Shown here: positions 16,467 through 25,016 of the stretch, piece after piece
How the letters are laid out: every line of letters starts with the position of its first letter
Position numbering within the stretch: position 1 is the stretch's first letter
Source of the DNA: Terasakiella sp033100395
GTDB lineage: Bacteria; Pseudomonadota; Alphaproteobacteria; Rhodospirillales; Terasakiellaceae
Assembly: GCF_033100395.1 (NCBI RefSeq)
Contig: NZ_JAWLVJ010000020.1
Span: 1 to 64,000 of the forward strand
DNA: 64,000 nucleotides
Reading direction: 5' to 3'
Program-made: the position numbers and the translations under genes
The notes under the pieces: generated by a model
What the model was told of the DNA's origin: nothing
Databases searched by the model: none
What the model saw: only the letters and a program-made list of their open reading frames with translations

Positions 16467-18071
16467 TTAGTCTTCCAGACTTTCACCAGCCAACACTTTG
16501 CCGATCAGCTCGCAGCTTTTATCCAGACCGTAAAGGGCGAAGAAAGACCCCATACGTGGGCCGGTTTCCTGACCCAGCAGAATCTCATAAAGGCAGCCAA
16601 ACCATTCACGCAGGTTTTCGTACTCATGTTCTTTACCCACGCTGAAGACGACGGACTGAACGTCAGCGCCATCGGTATCTGCAGGCAGTTCAGCCAGTTT
16701 GGCTTTCAAATCTTCAAGGGCTGAACGTTCTGCATCTGTGGGGCTGCGGAACTTTTTGTTCGGCTTTACAAAATCTTGGTAATAGTTGATGGAATATCCC
16801 ACCAGCTTGTCCAGCATCAGGCTGTTTTCAGCAGACGCATCCGCATTGTAGCTTTTGATGAATTCCCAGATGACGTTTTTGTCTTCGGTATTTAAAACAG
16901 ACACCAGGTTCAGCAGCATGTTGAAGCTAAGTGAATGGCTGTCCGCCTCTGGATGACCATTGTGGATGTGCCAGGCGGGACTATCCAGTTTCTTGGCATC
17001 TTCAACGCTGTCGAATTTCTGAACATGGCTGACATATTCATCAACCGCTTTGGGGATTACATCAAAGTGCAGACGCTTGGCTGTCTTTGGCTTCTGGAAC
17101 ATGAAATAAGACAGTGTTTCAGGTGGCGCGTAACGCAGCCATTCTTCCATAGACAGGCCGTTGCCCTTGGATTTGGAGATTTTTTCACCTTTATCATCCA
17201 GGAACAGTTCGTAGGTAAACTGAACGGGTGGCTTGCCACCAATTGCACGGGCAATTTTGGAAGACAGGTTCTGGGACTCGATCAAATCCTTGCCTGCCAT
17301 TTCATAGTTTACGCCCAGTGCGGTCCAACGCATAGCCCAGTCGGCTTTCCACTGACATTTAACCGCGCCACCTGTGACCTTGGTCTCGACTTCTTTGCCG
17401 TCTTCGTTCAGGTACACCATGGTGCCGTTGTCAGGATCGGTAGAAACGACTTTTGCCAGCAGGACTTTGCCAGTTTCTGCATCAACGGGCAGAAGCGGGC
17501 TGTAAGTTGCGCGGCGTTCTTCACCCAACGTCGGGCGGATGATGTCACAGACGGCTTCGTGGTTGCGCAGGATAGACAGCAGCGTGTCATCAAATTCACC
17601 GCTTTGATAACATTTCGTCGCGCTTTTAAATTCATATTCAAAGCCAAACTGGTCCAGGAACTGACACAGGCGGTTGTTGTTATGTTCACCAAAGCTGGGG
17701 TGCGTTCCAAATGGGTCTGGCACAGCCGTCAGCGGCTTGCCCAGATGTGGTTCCAGCAGTTCTTTATTCGGGATATTGTCCGGCACTTTGCGTAAACCGT
17801 CCATATCATCGGAAAAAGCGATTAGTTTTGTGGGCATGCCATCGGACAGAATCTGGAAGGCGCGCATAACCATTGTGGTGCGTGCAACTTCGCCAAAGGT
17901 TCCGATGTGGGGCAGACCGGATGGGCCATAGCCTGTTTCAAACAGCACATAGCCTTTTTCCGGCACCTTGTTGTTCAGACGTTTAAGGATGTTGCGGGCC
18001 TCAACAAAGGGCCAGGCTTTAGAGTGATGTGCGGCTTCTTTTGCATGAAGTGCGGGGGCATCGGACGGCAT
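16467..18071 (-). CDS. lysS: Lysyl-tRNA synthetase, class I
   Basis: Charges tRNA-Lys. The 534-residue protein is the archaeal/class I type common in alphaproteobacteria: GLPHIGTFGE carries the HIGH motif near residue 56 and KISKSKGNG the KMSKS motif near residue 290. This replaces the class II enzyme found in most bacteria. AAGGA lies upstream of the ATG. The gene is divergent from an unknown protein gene (18297) and directly followed by the ferric-reductase-like gene. Confidence 0.94.
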   Translation of the reverse strand: MPSDAPALHAKEAAHHSKAWPFVEARNILKRLNNKVPEKGYVLFETGYGPSGLPHIGTFGEVARTTMVMRAFQILSDGMPTKLIAFSDDMDGLRKVPDNIPNKELLEPHLGKPLTAVPDPFGTHPSFGEHNNNRLCQFLDQFGFEYEFKSATKCYQSGEFDDTLLSILRNHEAVCDIIRPTLGEERRATYSPLLPVDAETGKVLLAKVVSTDPDNGTMVYLNEDGKEVETKVTGGAVKCQWKADWAMRWTALGVNYEMAGKDLIESQNLSSKIARAIGGKPPVQFTYELFLDDKGEKISKSKGNGLSMEEWLRYAPPETLSYFMFQKPKTAKRLHFDVIPKAVDEYVSHVQKFDSVEDAKKLDSPAWHIHNGHPEADSHSLSFNMLLNLVSVLNTEDKNVIWEFIKSYNADASAENSLMLDKLVGYSINYYQDFVKPNKKFRSPTDAERSALEDLKAKLAELPADTDGADVQSVVFSVGKEHEYENLREWFGCLYEILLGQETGPRMGSFFALYGLDKSCELIGKVLAGESLED

Positions 18072-18296
18072 GATCGCAAAATCCTTAATATTTTAGATGA
18101 CAAGTTTAAAAGAGGACCCTATTTAGAGGGCTGGCAAACCTACGCAGAACGTTTGGGTTCGTCAATAGCTTGACGTCAATGACGGGCTTATAATCATTCC
18201 AGGGGAACTGTGGGTTTATAGAAAACTTGAAGTTTTTCCGAAATGATTCCATAATAGATATCGACAGAATGTGTTTTTTATTAGGAGAGAACTCCG

Positions 18297-18785
18297 ATGG
18301 GTAACAATATGACAATTACGTCCTCTGACGGGCGCGTGGACATTGTCCAGGCTCCAGATGGACTATCAACCGATAGCAGCAGCAATCAAGGGTATCAGCA
18401 GGGTAGTGGACATCCCGCTGAGATCGAAGATATTGTAAGTATCGGCATCGCTATTTCCACCGCTGAAAAACTGAAGCAGGCTCAGGATGAAGTTGAGCTG
18501 ATGAAAGTTCTCGGTATGGATGAGGATAAAGCCCGTGAGCTGATTGGTCAGCAATATCAAGAGCTTCCAGGCGAAAAGATCGGCAAAGAAGACTATATGT
18601 TTGATGCCGTTCGCGAAGTGGTAATTGATATGCTTTCCGCAAATATTGGCAATGAAGACGAAGTCGTTGTGTTTAGAACATTCGAATCTCGCCTTGCTGA
18701 TAAAATCCGCGAAAAAGAGAGCGATCCTGTTAACCGTGACCAAAATCGTGCTGGTGGTATTGATGGTGAAGAAGGCTCCGAGTAA
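18297..18785 (+). CDS. Hypothetical acidic protein
   Basis: Unrecognised 162-residue acidic protein. The first 45 residues are polar and probably disordered (DSSSNQGYQQGSGHP), followed by a helical core (IGIAISTAEKLKQAQDEVEL; MDEDKARELIGQQY; FDAVREVVIDML) and a charged tail ending GGIDGEEGSE. AGGAG precedes ATG by 10 bases. No signal peptide or cysteine. It is a single gene between lysS (divergent) and the helicase gene; function is unknown. Confidence 0.65.
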   Translation: MGNNMTITSSDGRVDIVQAPDGLSTDSSSNQGYQQGSGHPAEIEDIVSIGIAISTAEKLKQAQDEVELMKVLGMDEDKARELIGQQYQELPGEKIGKEDYMFDAVREVVIDMLSANIGNEDEVVVFRTFESRLADKIREKESDPVNRDQNRAGGIDGEEGSE

Positions 18786-18929
18786 GTCTTCTTCCTGACA
18801 TCCATAAACAGTGTTTTTGTGCGTCAGAAAGCAATTTCTGAAGCCGATTTTGTGCGTCCGATTCGCAACATTTAAAAAATCATAACGCCAAGACTGGTAT
18901 TTGTCGCAGACAGGCAGTATTGTTGGCCC

Positions 18930-21692
18930 ATGTTTGCTGAGACCGACCCATCTTTCCCACCCGTAACGCCGATTCGCATGCCCGCGACCCCTGTGTTGGT
19001 CGCGCATGTTCGCTCCTGCGGTTGGCTGAGTGCGGAAGGGGAGATTGAAACGCTCTCGTTAAAAGAAGGTGCGCGTCGTCTTTCCACCAGTGAAGTCCCC
19101 GTCCTTGTTCTCCATGCGTTGGCAACTGCGCGGCGTTTGCGCTGCGGGCCTTTTCCCCGGCTGGATATTCTGGAACTGTTTGCCTTTGTGCGCCCGGCCC
19201 AGTTTTGTTTGCCCACACCTAAAGGATTGGCAGAAGTTCTAAAACTGCCAGCCCCCAAATCAATTGAAGAAGAAACCGAAACATTGCTGACAGCGGCTCA
19301 ACAGCTGCTGGGGGAACTGCGCGCTCAGCCGGGTCGGGATGCGGCTGCCATTGCCTGGGCGATGAAAACGGCGGGTTGGTCCTGGGGCAATATCGTTTTG
19401 AATGTGCTGGGGCAGGGCGGGGAAGATGCACCGCACAGTGGGGCTTTGCTCCGGTCCTTACAGGTCTGGAACAGACTGAAAGAATGGGTGGAAGGCCCAC
19501 CGCCGCCCCAACCCGGTCATCTGCCCGTGGAACCCGTGGAAGCGCGTGCCCGTCTGGACCAGTTGTTAGGCGCAGGGTCTGAAGAACGCTTGGAACAGAA
19601 AGATTACGCCGGATGCATCAGCGAAGCCTTTCAAGCCCCTAATGCTCGTGGTGAACCCGCTATGGCTTTGGTCGAGGCCGGGACCGGGGTTGGGAAGACC
19701 CTTGGCTATATCGCACCTGCCAGTGTCTGGTCGAAAAAGAACCAGGGGGCGGTCTGGATCAGCACCTACACCCGTAACTTGCAGCGTCAGCTGGACGGGG
19801 AACTGGATCGTCTTTATGATGATCCGCGCGAAAAGAAACGCAAGATTGTGATCCGTAAGGGGCGGGAAAACTATTTCTGCCTGCTGAATTTTGAAGAAGC
19901 GGTGTCACGTTTGCGTCTGCGTGCTGATGATGCACCTGCCTTGGGCTTGATGGCCCGCTGGGCACTGGCGACGCGTGATGGCGATATGATCGGCGGGGAT
20001 TTTCCGTCCTGGCTGAAGGAATTGCTGGGTGCACGTCTGACCGTGGATATGACCGATACCCGGGGGGAATGTGTCTATTCCAGTTGTTCACATTATTCCA
20101 AATGCTTTATCGAAAAGACCGTGCGCCGGGCACGCCGGGCTGATCTGGTTGTGGCGAACCACGCCCTTGTCATGATCCAGGCCGCCCTCGGATCGACCGA
20201 AGAAGCCATGCTGCCGACGCGCTATATCTTCGATGAGGGTCATCACGTTTTTGATGCTGCCGATAAGGCTTTTTCCGCCCATTTATCGGGGCAGGAAGGT
20301 GCGGACCTGCGTCGTTGGTTGTTGGGCGCTGAAGAAAGCAGCCGATCGCGTGCACGTGGTCTGAAAGCGCGCATTGAAGACTTGGTCACAGGTCGGGAAA
20401 TGGAAGAGGCCCTGGATGAGGTTTTAAACGCTGCGCGTATCTTACCCGGCCCCAGCTGGCATCAACGCATTTCCGGTGGAGAGCCTTACGGGCCGTTTGA
20501 AAGTTTCTTGGGTCGTGTGCGTCAACAGGTCTATGCCCGTGACGTAAACACCAACTCCCCTTTTTCCTTGGAAGCAGGCATTCATCCGCCGGTGGAACAT
20601 CTGTTGGAAGCAGCTGATCGCTTAAAAGAAGAGCTGGAAAGAATTCGTATGCCCTTGCAATCTTTGATGAAAGGATTGATCGGTCTGCTGGATGAAGAGG
20701 CAGATGAACTGGATAGCGCCAATCGTCAACGGATCGAAGCCGTTTGTGCCACGCTGGATCGTCGTGGCGTGCAGCAGGTACTTGCCTGGTATAGCATGCT
20801 CGATAGTCTCTTTAGCGAAACTCCTGCGGAATTTGTTGACTGGTTTAGTGTGGACCGGATTGATGGGCGCGATATGGATGTGGGGATGCACCGTCACTGG
20901 GTCGATCCGACCATCCCATTTGTGGAAGAGGTTGTCGAGAAATCCCATGGTGTGGCTATTACGTCCGCGACCCTTCGTGATGGCAGCGGGGATGACGAAG
21001 CAGACTGGAAAGTAGCCGCTGCGCGCACAGGGGTTTCCCATCTGGCAAAGCCAGCGGTGCTGCATGGGGTGAAATCGCCTTTTGATTATCCCAAACAAAC
21101 CAAAGTCTTTATTGTGGATGACATCCGTAAAGATAATATGGATCAGATCGCAACAGCGTATCGGGAATTGTTCCTGGCCGCAGGGGGCGGGGCATTGGGG
21201 CTCTTTACCGCTGTTAGTCGCCTGCGTGCGGTCTATCAGAAGATTTCTGAACCGCTGGATCGCACAGGTATTCAGTTGCTGGCTCAACATATTGATACCA
21301 TGGATGTGGGCACACTGATTGATATCTTCCGTGCTGAACAGAATAGCTGTTTATTAGGGACAGACGCTGTGCGTGACGGGGTCGATGTGCCGGGTGATTC
21401 GCTGCATCTGATCGTATTTGATCGGGTGCCTTGGCCGCGCCCGACCATTTTGCACAAAGCGCGCAAACGTTCTTTCCCCGGGCGATCTTATGATGAGATG
21501 ATTGCCCGTCTGCGCATGAAACAGGCCTTTGGCCGACTGGTGCGTCGTAAAACGGATCGGGGTGTCTTTGTGATGTTGGACCGTCAGACCCCAACCCGAA
21601 TGCTAGGTGCTTTCCCTGAGGGGGTAGAAGTCGTGCGCACTGGATTGGCAGAAACCATCAAGGGCGTGCACGAGTTTTTGTGTGATAACTAA
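18930..21692 (+). CDS. dinG: DinG-type ATP-dependent DNA helicase
   Basis: Superfamily 2 helicase of the XPD/DinG iron-sulfur group, 920 residues, unwinding DNA 5' to 3' in repair or R-loop removal. Features: a roughly 240-residue N-terminal extension, Walker A EAGTGVGKTLGY (about residue 248), four likely [4Fe-4S] cysteines (NYFC at about 316 and CVYSSCSHYSKC at about 380-391), the DEGHH box (FDEGHH) and a helicase C-terminal part with GTDAVRDGVDVPG and QAFGRLVRR. The ribosome site of ATG 18930 is weak; a start at the next Met (16 codons later) is possible. Alphaproteobacterial members are commonly this long. Confidence 0.9.
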   Translation: MFAETDPSFPPVTPIRMPATPVLVAHVRSCGWLSAEGEIETLSLKEGARRLSTSEVPVLVLHALATARRLRCGPFPRLDILELFAFVRPAQFCLPTPKGLAEVLKLPAPKSIEEETETLLTAAQQLLGELRAQPGRDAAAIAWAMKTAGWSWGNIVLNVLGQGGEDAPHSGALLRSLQVWNRLKEWVEGPPPPQPGHLPVEPVEARARLDQLLGAGSEERLEQKDYAGCISEAFQAPNARGEPAMALVEAGTGVGKTLGYIAPASVWSKKNQGAVWISTYTRNLQRQLDGELDRLYDDPREKKRKIVIRKGRENYFCLLNFEEAVSRLRLRADDAPALGLMARWALATRDGDMIGGDFPSWLKELLGARLTVDMTDTRGECVYSSCSHYSKCFIEKTVRRARRADLVVANHALVMIQAALGSTEEAMLPTRYIFDEGHHVFDAADKAFSAHLSGQEGADLRRWLLGAEESSRSRARGLKARIEDLVTGREMEEALDEVLNAARILPGPSWHQRISGGEPYGPFESFLGRVRQQVYARDVNTNSPFSLEAGIHPPVEHLLEAADRLKEELERIRMPLQSLMKGLIGLLDEEADELDSANRQRIEAVCATLDRRGVQQVLAWYSMLDSLFSETPAEFVDWFSVDRIDGRDMDVGMHRHWVDPTIPFVEEVVEKSHGVAITSATLRDGSGDDEADWKVAAARTGVSHLAKPAVLHGVKSPFDYPKQTKVFIVDDIRKDNMDQIATAYRELFLAAGGGALGLFTAVSRLRAVYQKISEPLDRTGIQLLAQHIDTMDVGTLIDIFRAEQNSCLLGTDAVRDGVDVPGDSLHLIVFDRVPWPRPTILHKARKRSFPGRSYDEMIARLRMKQAFGRLVRRKTDRGVFVMLDRQTPTRMLGAFPEGVEVVRTGLAETIKGVHEFLCDN

Positions 21693-21756
21693 GCAGTCTT
21701 AGGAGCGTGTTCCCCGGCGAGGGCAAGATTCATTTAAGCGTCAGCGCTCTGGCCTC

Positions 21757-21784
21757 TAAAAGGTCCCGGCCTGCGCCGGGACAC
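21757..21784 (-). terminator. GC-rich hairpin terminator of the hybrid kinase gene (repeat family copy 1)
   Basis: GTCCCGGC pairs with GCCGGGAC around a 4-base loop; on the minus strand it is followed by CTTTTA. It starts 7 bases after the kinase stop. The same GTGTCCCGGC...GCCGGGACCTTTTA consensus recurs at 37136-37164 and, with C/G changes, at 37183-37211. Confidence 0.85.
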
Positions 21785-21790
21785 ACTACG

Positions 21791-24100
21791 TCAGGATTCG
21801 CTTTCTTCCAGCACGCGGGTGATTTCTGCCAGTGTAGAAGCCACGTCAATCGGCTTGGTGAGATAGGCTTTAAAGCCGAGTTCACGACCACGATCGACTT
21901 CGCGGGGCATGGCGTTGGCAGTCAATGCGATAACTGGAATATCGGACATTTCTTCGTCATCACGCATAACTTCAAAGGCTTCAAACCCATCGATGCCCGG
22001 CAGGTTGATATCCATCAGGACCAGGTCCGGCTTGTCCCCACGGATCAGTTCCAGTCCTTCTTCAGCGGTGCCGGCTTCAACAAAGTTGGTGCGTGGCAGT
22101 TGGGTCAGCAATTCACGCATCAAGCGCATGTTGGCCGGGTTATCTTCCACATACAAAATGGTCTTGTTGCCATCCAGACGTTTGGGGGCATCATGCATAT
22201 CTTCGGCTGCCTGTGGCGCATCATGGATGATGGTTTCGTCAGATAATGGAATGTCTACCCAGAAGGTGCTGCCTTCGCCCAGTTTACTGTCTACACCGAT
22301 TTCACCACCCATGATTTCAATCAGGTGTTTGGTGATAGTCAGGCCAATACCTGTGCCTTCGATGTCGGTGTTTTCAGCGTTCAGTCGGTTAAACGGCTGG
22401 AAGAGCTGTTCCAGATTTTCGTCTTCAATCCCGTAGCCCGTATCGGTCACAGTAAAACGCCAGAAGCCTTTTGGACCAGGCGAGCTATCCAGCGTCACGC
22501 TGCCATTGGAGATGTTATATTTAATCGCATTGGACAGCAGGTTGGAGAGAACCTGTTTCAGGCGTGTGAAGTCACCGATCACATAATTATCGGCTTCTTC
22601 CTTGCCTGTGTGGGTAATGACGATGTTTTGTTCTGCCGCATAAGCTTCGATCATATCCACACATTCATTGACCACACTGCTTGGGTCGATATTTTCGATG
22701 GACAGACTGATACGGCCGGATTCAATTTTCGCCAGATCAAGTACTTCGTTGATCAGTTCCAAAAGCAGGTTCCCGGCCTTGAGAACATGTTCGATATATT
22801 CAGATTGTTTATCAGACAGCGGATGACGCTGATCCATCAACAGCAATTGCGCAAAACCAAGGATACCGTTCAGTGGTGTACGCAGCTCATGGCTCATGCG
22901 CGAGAGGAATTCGGATTTCGCACGGTTGGCTTTCTTCGCGTCTGTCGTGGCGGCTTGCAGTTCGTGCGTACGTTCTTCGACGCGGTGTTCCAGCTCATCA
23001 CGGGCACGGCGCAGTTCACGTTCGGCGCGTTTGATCTCGGTAATGTCCGTCTGGATACCTACACGGCCGCCCGCATGTGTGGGTCGTTCACGGATGAGCA
23101 GGTGACGTCCGTCAGTCAGGGCGACTTCGATGGACCCACTGGTATCCCAGTTGTAGGCACTGCGCAGGTCATGGTAAGAACGGCCAAAGTGGTCGACCGC
23201 GGGGACCACACCGCGTTCGATATCCAGTTCGATCAGACGGTTATAATCAATGCCCGGTTCAATATCTTCGTCGTTATATTCGTAGAAATCCTTGAAGCGG
23301 GTGTTGCACAAAACCAGTTGTTGCTGGTTATCAAACAGAACGAAGGCTTCGGAAATATTTTCAATCGCATCTTTCACGCGCGCTTCCGCTTCAACGGCTG
23401 TGTTGCGTGCGGCACGAAGGGCGGCATCAGTTTCCACCTGATGCTGCATCATGTCGTTGAAAGCGGTGATCACTTGACCGATCTCGTCAGAAGATTCCCA
23501 TTTTACCGCTTCAAAATCATCTGCTGCCTTGGCGCGACGAATCCCTTTAAGCAGGAGGTCAAGTGGTTTGCCGATCAGACGTTGAGACGCAACAAACGTT
23601 CCGCCCACCAGTGATGCAGCCAGAAGCACAAGGATGAAACTGTCAAAAATCAGACGTTCCAGGGCCTGGTTTTTCACCTGTTCATCATCAAAGATCAGGA
23701 TCAGTTTGCCAACGACTTCATCGCGTTCAGATCCCGAAAAGATAATGTCGCGCGACACTTTTAATTCTTCGGAGTTGGGTTCCACATTTTGCGGGCCGAC
23801 ATGTTCCAGTACATGGCCATAATCATCCAGCAAGGTCCCGCTGATAAAATAGGGGTTGTTGGCAAGGGTGCTCATGGCCAAGCGAATGGACTGTTCGTCA
23901 AAGTTCCAGACCGGAACGGACAGGGTAGAACTTTGGAATTCCGCAATTTCGCGGATCTGTTCGTGCAATCGTTTGTTCGCATTGTGATAGTTGCGGTATT
24001 CAAACGCCGTAAAAAGGACAACCATACTGACACCTACGATTAAAAGGTAGGTGGCCAAAAGTTTTGTTCTTAATGTCCATGTCCGTTTTGTTTCGGGCAT
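21791..24100 (-). CDS. Hybrid sensor histidine kinase with C-terminal receiver
   Basis: Membrane kinase of about 769 residues. Order: N-terminal membrane segment (LLATYLLIVGVSMVVLF), periplasmic sensor of about 130 residues, second membrane segment (FILVLLAASLVGGTFV), HAMP-like linker, PAS-type domain (NISEAFVLFDNQQQLVLC), coiled coil, HisKA with MSHELRTPLNG (phospho-His), HATPase_c (N box NLLSNAIKYN, DTGYGI, GTGIGL) and a receiver (VEDN; LVLMDINLPG; LTKPID). The start MPETKRTW is preceded by GGAG. The fccA-sox locus lies divergently upstream, so regulation of sulfur genes is possible but unproven; its output partner is not adjacent. Confidence 0.92.
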   Translation of the reverse strand: MPETKRTWTLRTKLLATYLLIVGVSMVVLFTAFEYRNYHNANKRLHEQIREIAEFQSSTLSVPVWNFDEQSIRLAMSTLANNPYFISGTLLDDYGHVLEHVGPQNVEPNSEELKVSRDIIFSGSERDEVVGKLILIFDDEQVKNQALERLIFDSFILVLLAASLVGGTFVASQRLIGKPLDLLLKGIRRAKAADDFEAVKWESSDEIGQVITAFNDMMQHQVETDAALRAARNTAVEAEARVKDAIENISEAFVLFDNQQQLVLCNTRFKDFYEYNDEDIEPGIDYNRLIELDIERGVVPAVDHFGRSYHDLRSAYNWDTSGSIEVALTDGRHLLIRERPTHAGGRVGIQTDITEIKRAERELRRARDELEHRVEERTHELQAATTDAKKANRAKSEFLSRMSHELRTPLNGILGFAQLLLMDQRHPLSDKQSEYIEHVLKAGNLLLELINEVLDLAKIESGRISLSIENIDPSSVVNECVDMIEAYAAEQNIVITHTGKEEADNYVIGDFTRLKQVLSNLLSNAIKYNISNGSVTLDSSPGPKGFWRFTVTDTGYGIEDENLEQLFQPFNRLNAENTDIEGTGIGLTITKHLIEIMGGEIGVDSKLGEGSTFWVDIPLSDETIIHDAPQAAEDMHDAPKRLDGNKTILYVEDNPANMRLMRELLTQLPRTNFVEAGTAEEGLELIRGDKPDLVLMDINLPGIDGFEAFEVMRDDEEMSDIPVIALTANAMPREVDRGRELGFKAYLTKPIDVASTLAEITRVLEESES

Positions 24101-24401
24101 TCGGCTTTTTTCTCCGCACAAAGTGATGCCTTTTATAGGATTGAGTTTAAGTCCTTTGTTTAAAACTACAACTTGATTCTGACCATTTTGTCAAAAATAT
24201 TATGGTTTTAAGGTTTTTGCATTGCGGTGATCTCATGTGCGCGCGCGAAAAACACAAAAGCACAGTGTGCAAACGCTATTGTACTGCATTTCTTGTGTGG
24301 TATTTATATTATAAAAACATAATAAAAAAGTATACTTAATTAGTTAAAAGTTATGTTATGGGTAACCTTGTAACTAGAAAAACTTTAACTAGGGGGCATG
24401 A
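24101..24401. promoter_or_regulatory. Divergent promoter region between hybrid kinase and fccA
   Basis: No gene is seen in these 301 bases. The half next to fccA is strongly AT-rich, with the perfect palindrome AAGTATACTT (24328-24337), the inverted GTTA-TGGG-TAAC around 24354-24365, and a repeated AACTAG (24372-24377 and 24387-24392). These are candidate promoter and operator elements for the sulfur locus. No soxR-type regulator gene is present in the window. Confidence 0.45.
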
Positions 24402-25001
24402 ATGAGCCAATCATTTCTTAAGCCGACATTGATGGCAGCCGCGCTGCTGACAATGACGACTTTTTCTGCCGATGCAAATGCCGATATGGCAAGTGTGGAA
24501 ACGCTTGCTGCGCCTTGCGCAGGCTGCCATGGGCCAGACGGGTCAAGCCATGGTCCGGCAACGCCGACAATTGCAGGAATTACGCAAGATTACTTTATCT
24601 CTTCCATGAATGATTACATCAGTGGAAAACGTCCTTCGACTGTGATGGGCCGAATCGCTAAGGGCTATAGCGAAGCGGAAATCAAGGCGATGGCAGATTA
24701 TTTCGCTGCGAAAAAGATCACGCGCTACAAGCAGGACTTCGATCCAAAGCTGGCTGAAAAAGGGCGCAAGCTGTTCCAGAACTACTGTGAGAAATGCCAT
24801 GAAGACGATGGCTATCTGGCAGACGGCATCGGTGTGATGGCGGGTCAGACGAAACAATATCTGCACTTTATGGTGGCTGATTTCTTCTCTGGCGATCGTG
24901 AATGGTCGAAAAAACAGAAGAAGAAAATGAAAGCCTTGATGGATGATCATGGTCAGGAAGGCTATGACGCCGTTCTCGATTACATGGCCTCAAAGCAATA
25001 G
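24402..25001 (+). CDS. fccA: Diheme cytochrome c subunit of flavocytochrome c sulfide dehydrogenase (SoxE/FccA-like)
   Basis: Periplasmic cytochrome of 199 residues. A Sec signal peptide (to about ANADM, residue 28) precedes two CxxCH haem sites, CAGCH and CEKCH, in a tandem class I cytochrome arrangement. It accepts electrons from the flavoprotein encoded next and passes them to the respiratory chain. GGGGG stands 6 bases before the ATG. Gene order fccA-fccB with 15-base spacing is that of flavocytochrome c or SoxEF. Confidence 0.9.
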   Translation: MSQSFLKPTLMAAALLTMTTFSADANADMASVETLAAPCAGCHGPDGSSHGPATPTIAGITQDYFISSMNDYISGKRPSTVMGRIAKGYSEAEIKAMADYFAAKKITRYKQDFDPKLAEKGRKLFQNYCEKCHEDDGYLADGIGVMAGQTKQYLHFMVADFFSGDREWSKKQKKKMKALMDDHGQEGYDAVLDYMASKQ

Positions 25002-25016
25002 GAAGGGAGACTTAAT

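Noticed and set aside
16935..17795. 286-codon plus-strand frame opposite lysS
   Set aside because: Antisense to the class I synthetase core; no ribosome site and no family resemblance.
22325..23614. 429-codon open frame on the plus strand opposite the hybrid kinase
   Set aside because: Antisense to conserved HisKA, PAS and HATPase regions; composition (Phe, Gln, His-rich) is that of a shadow frame.
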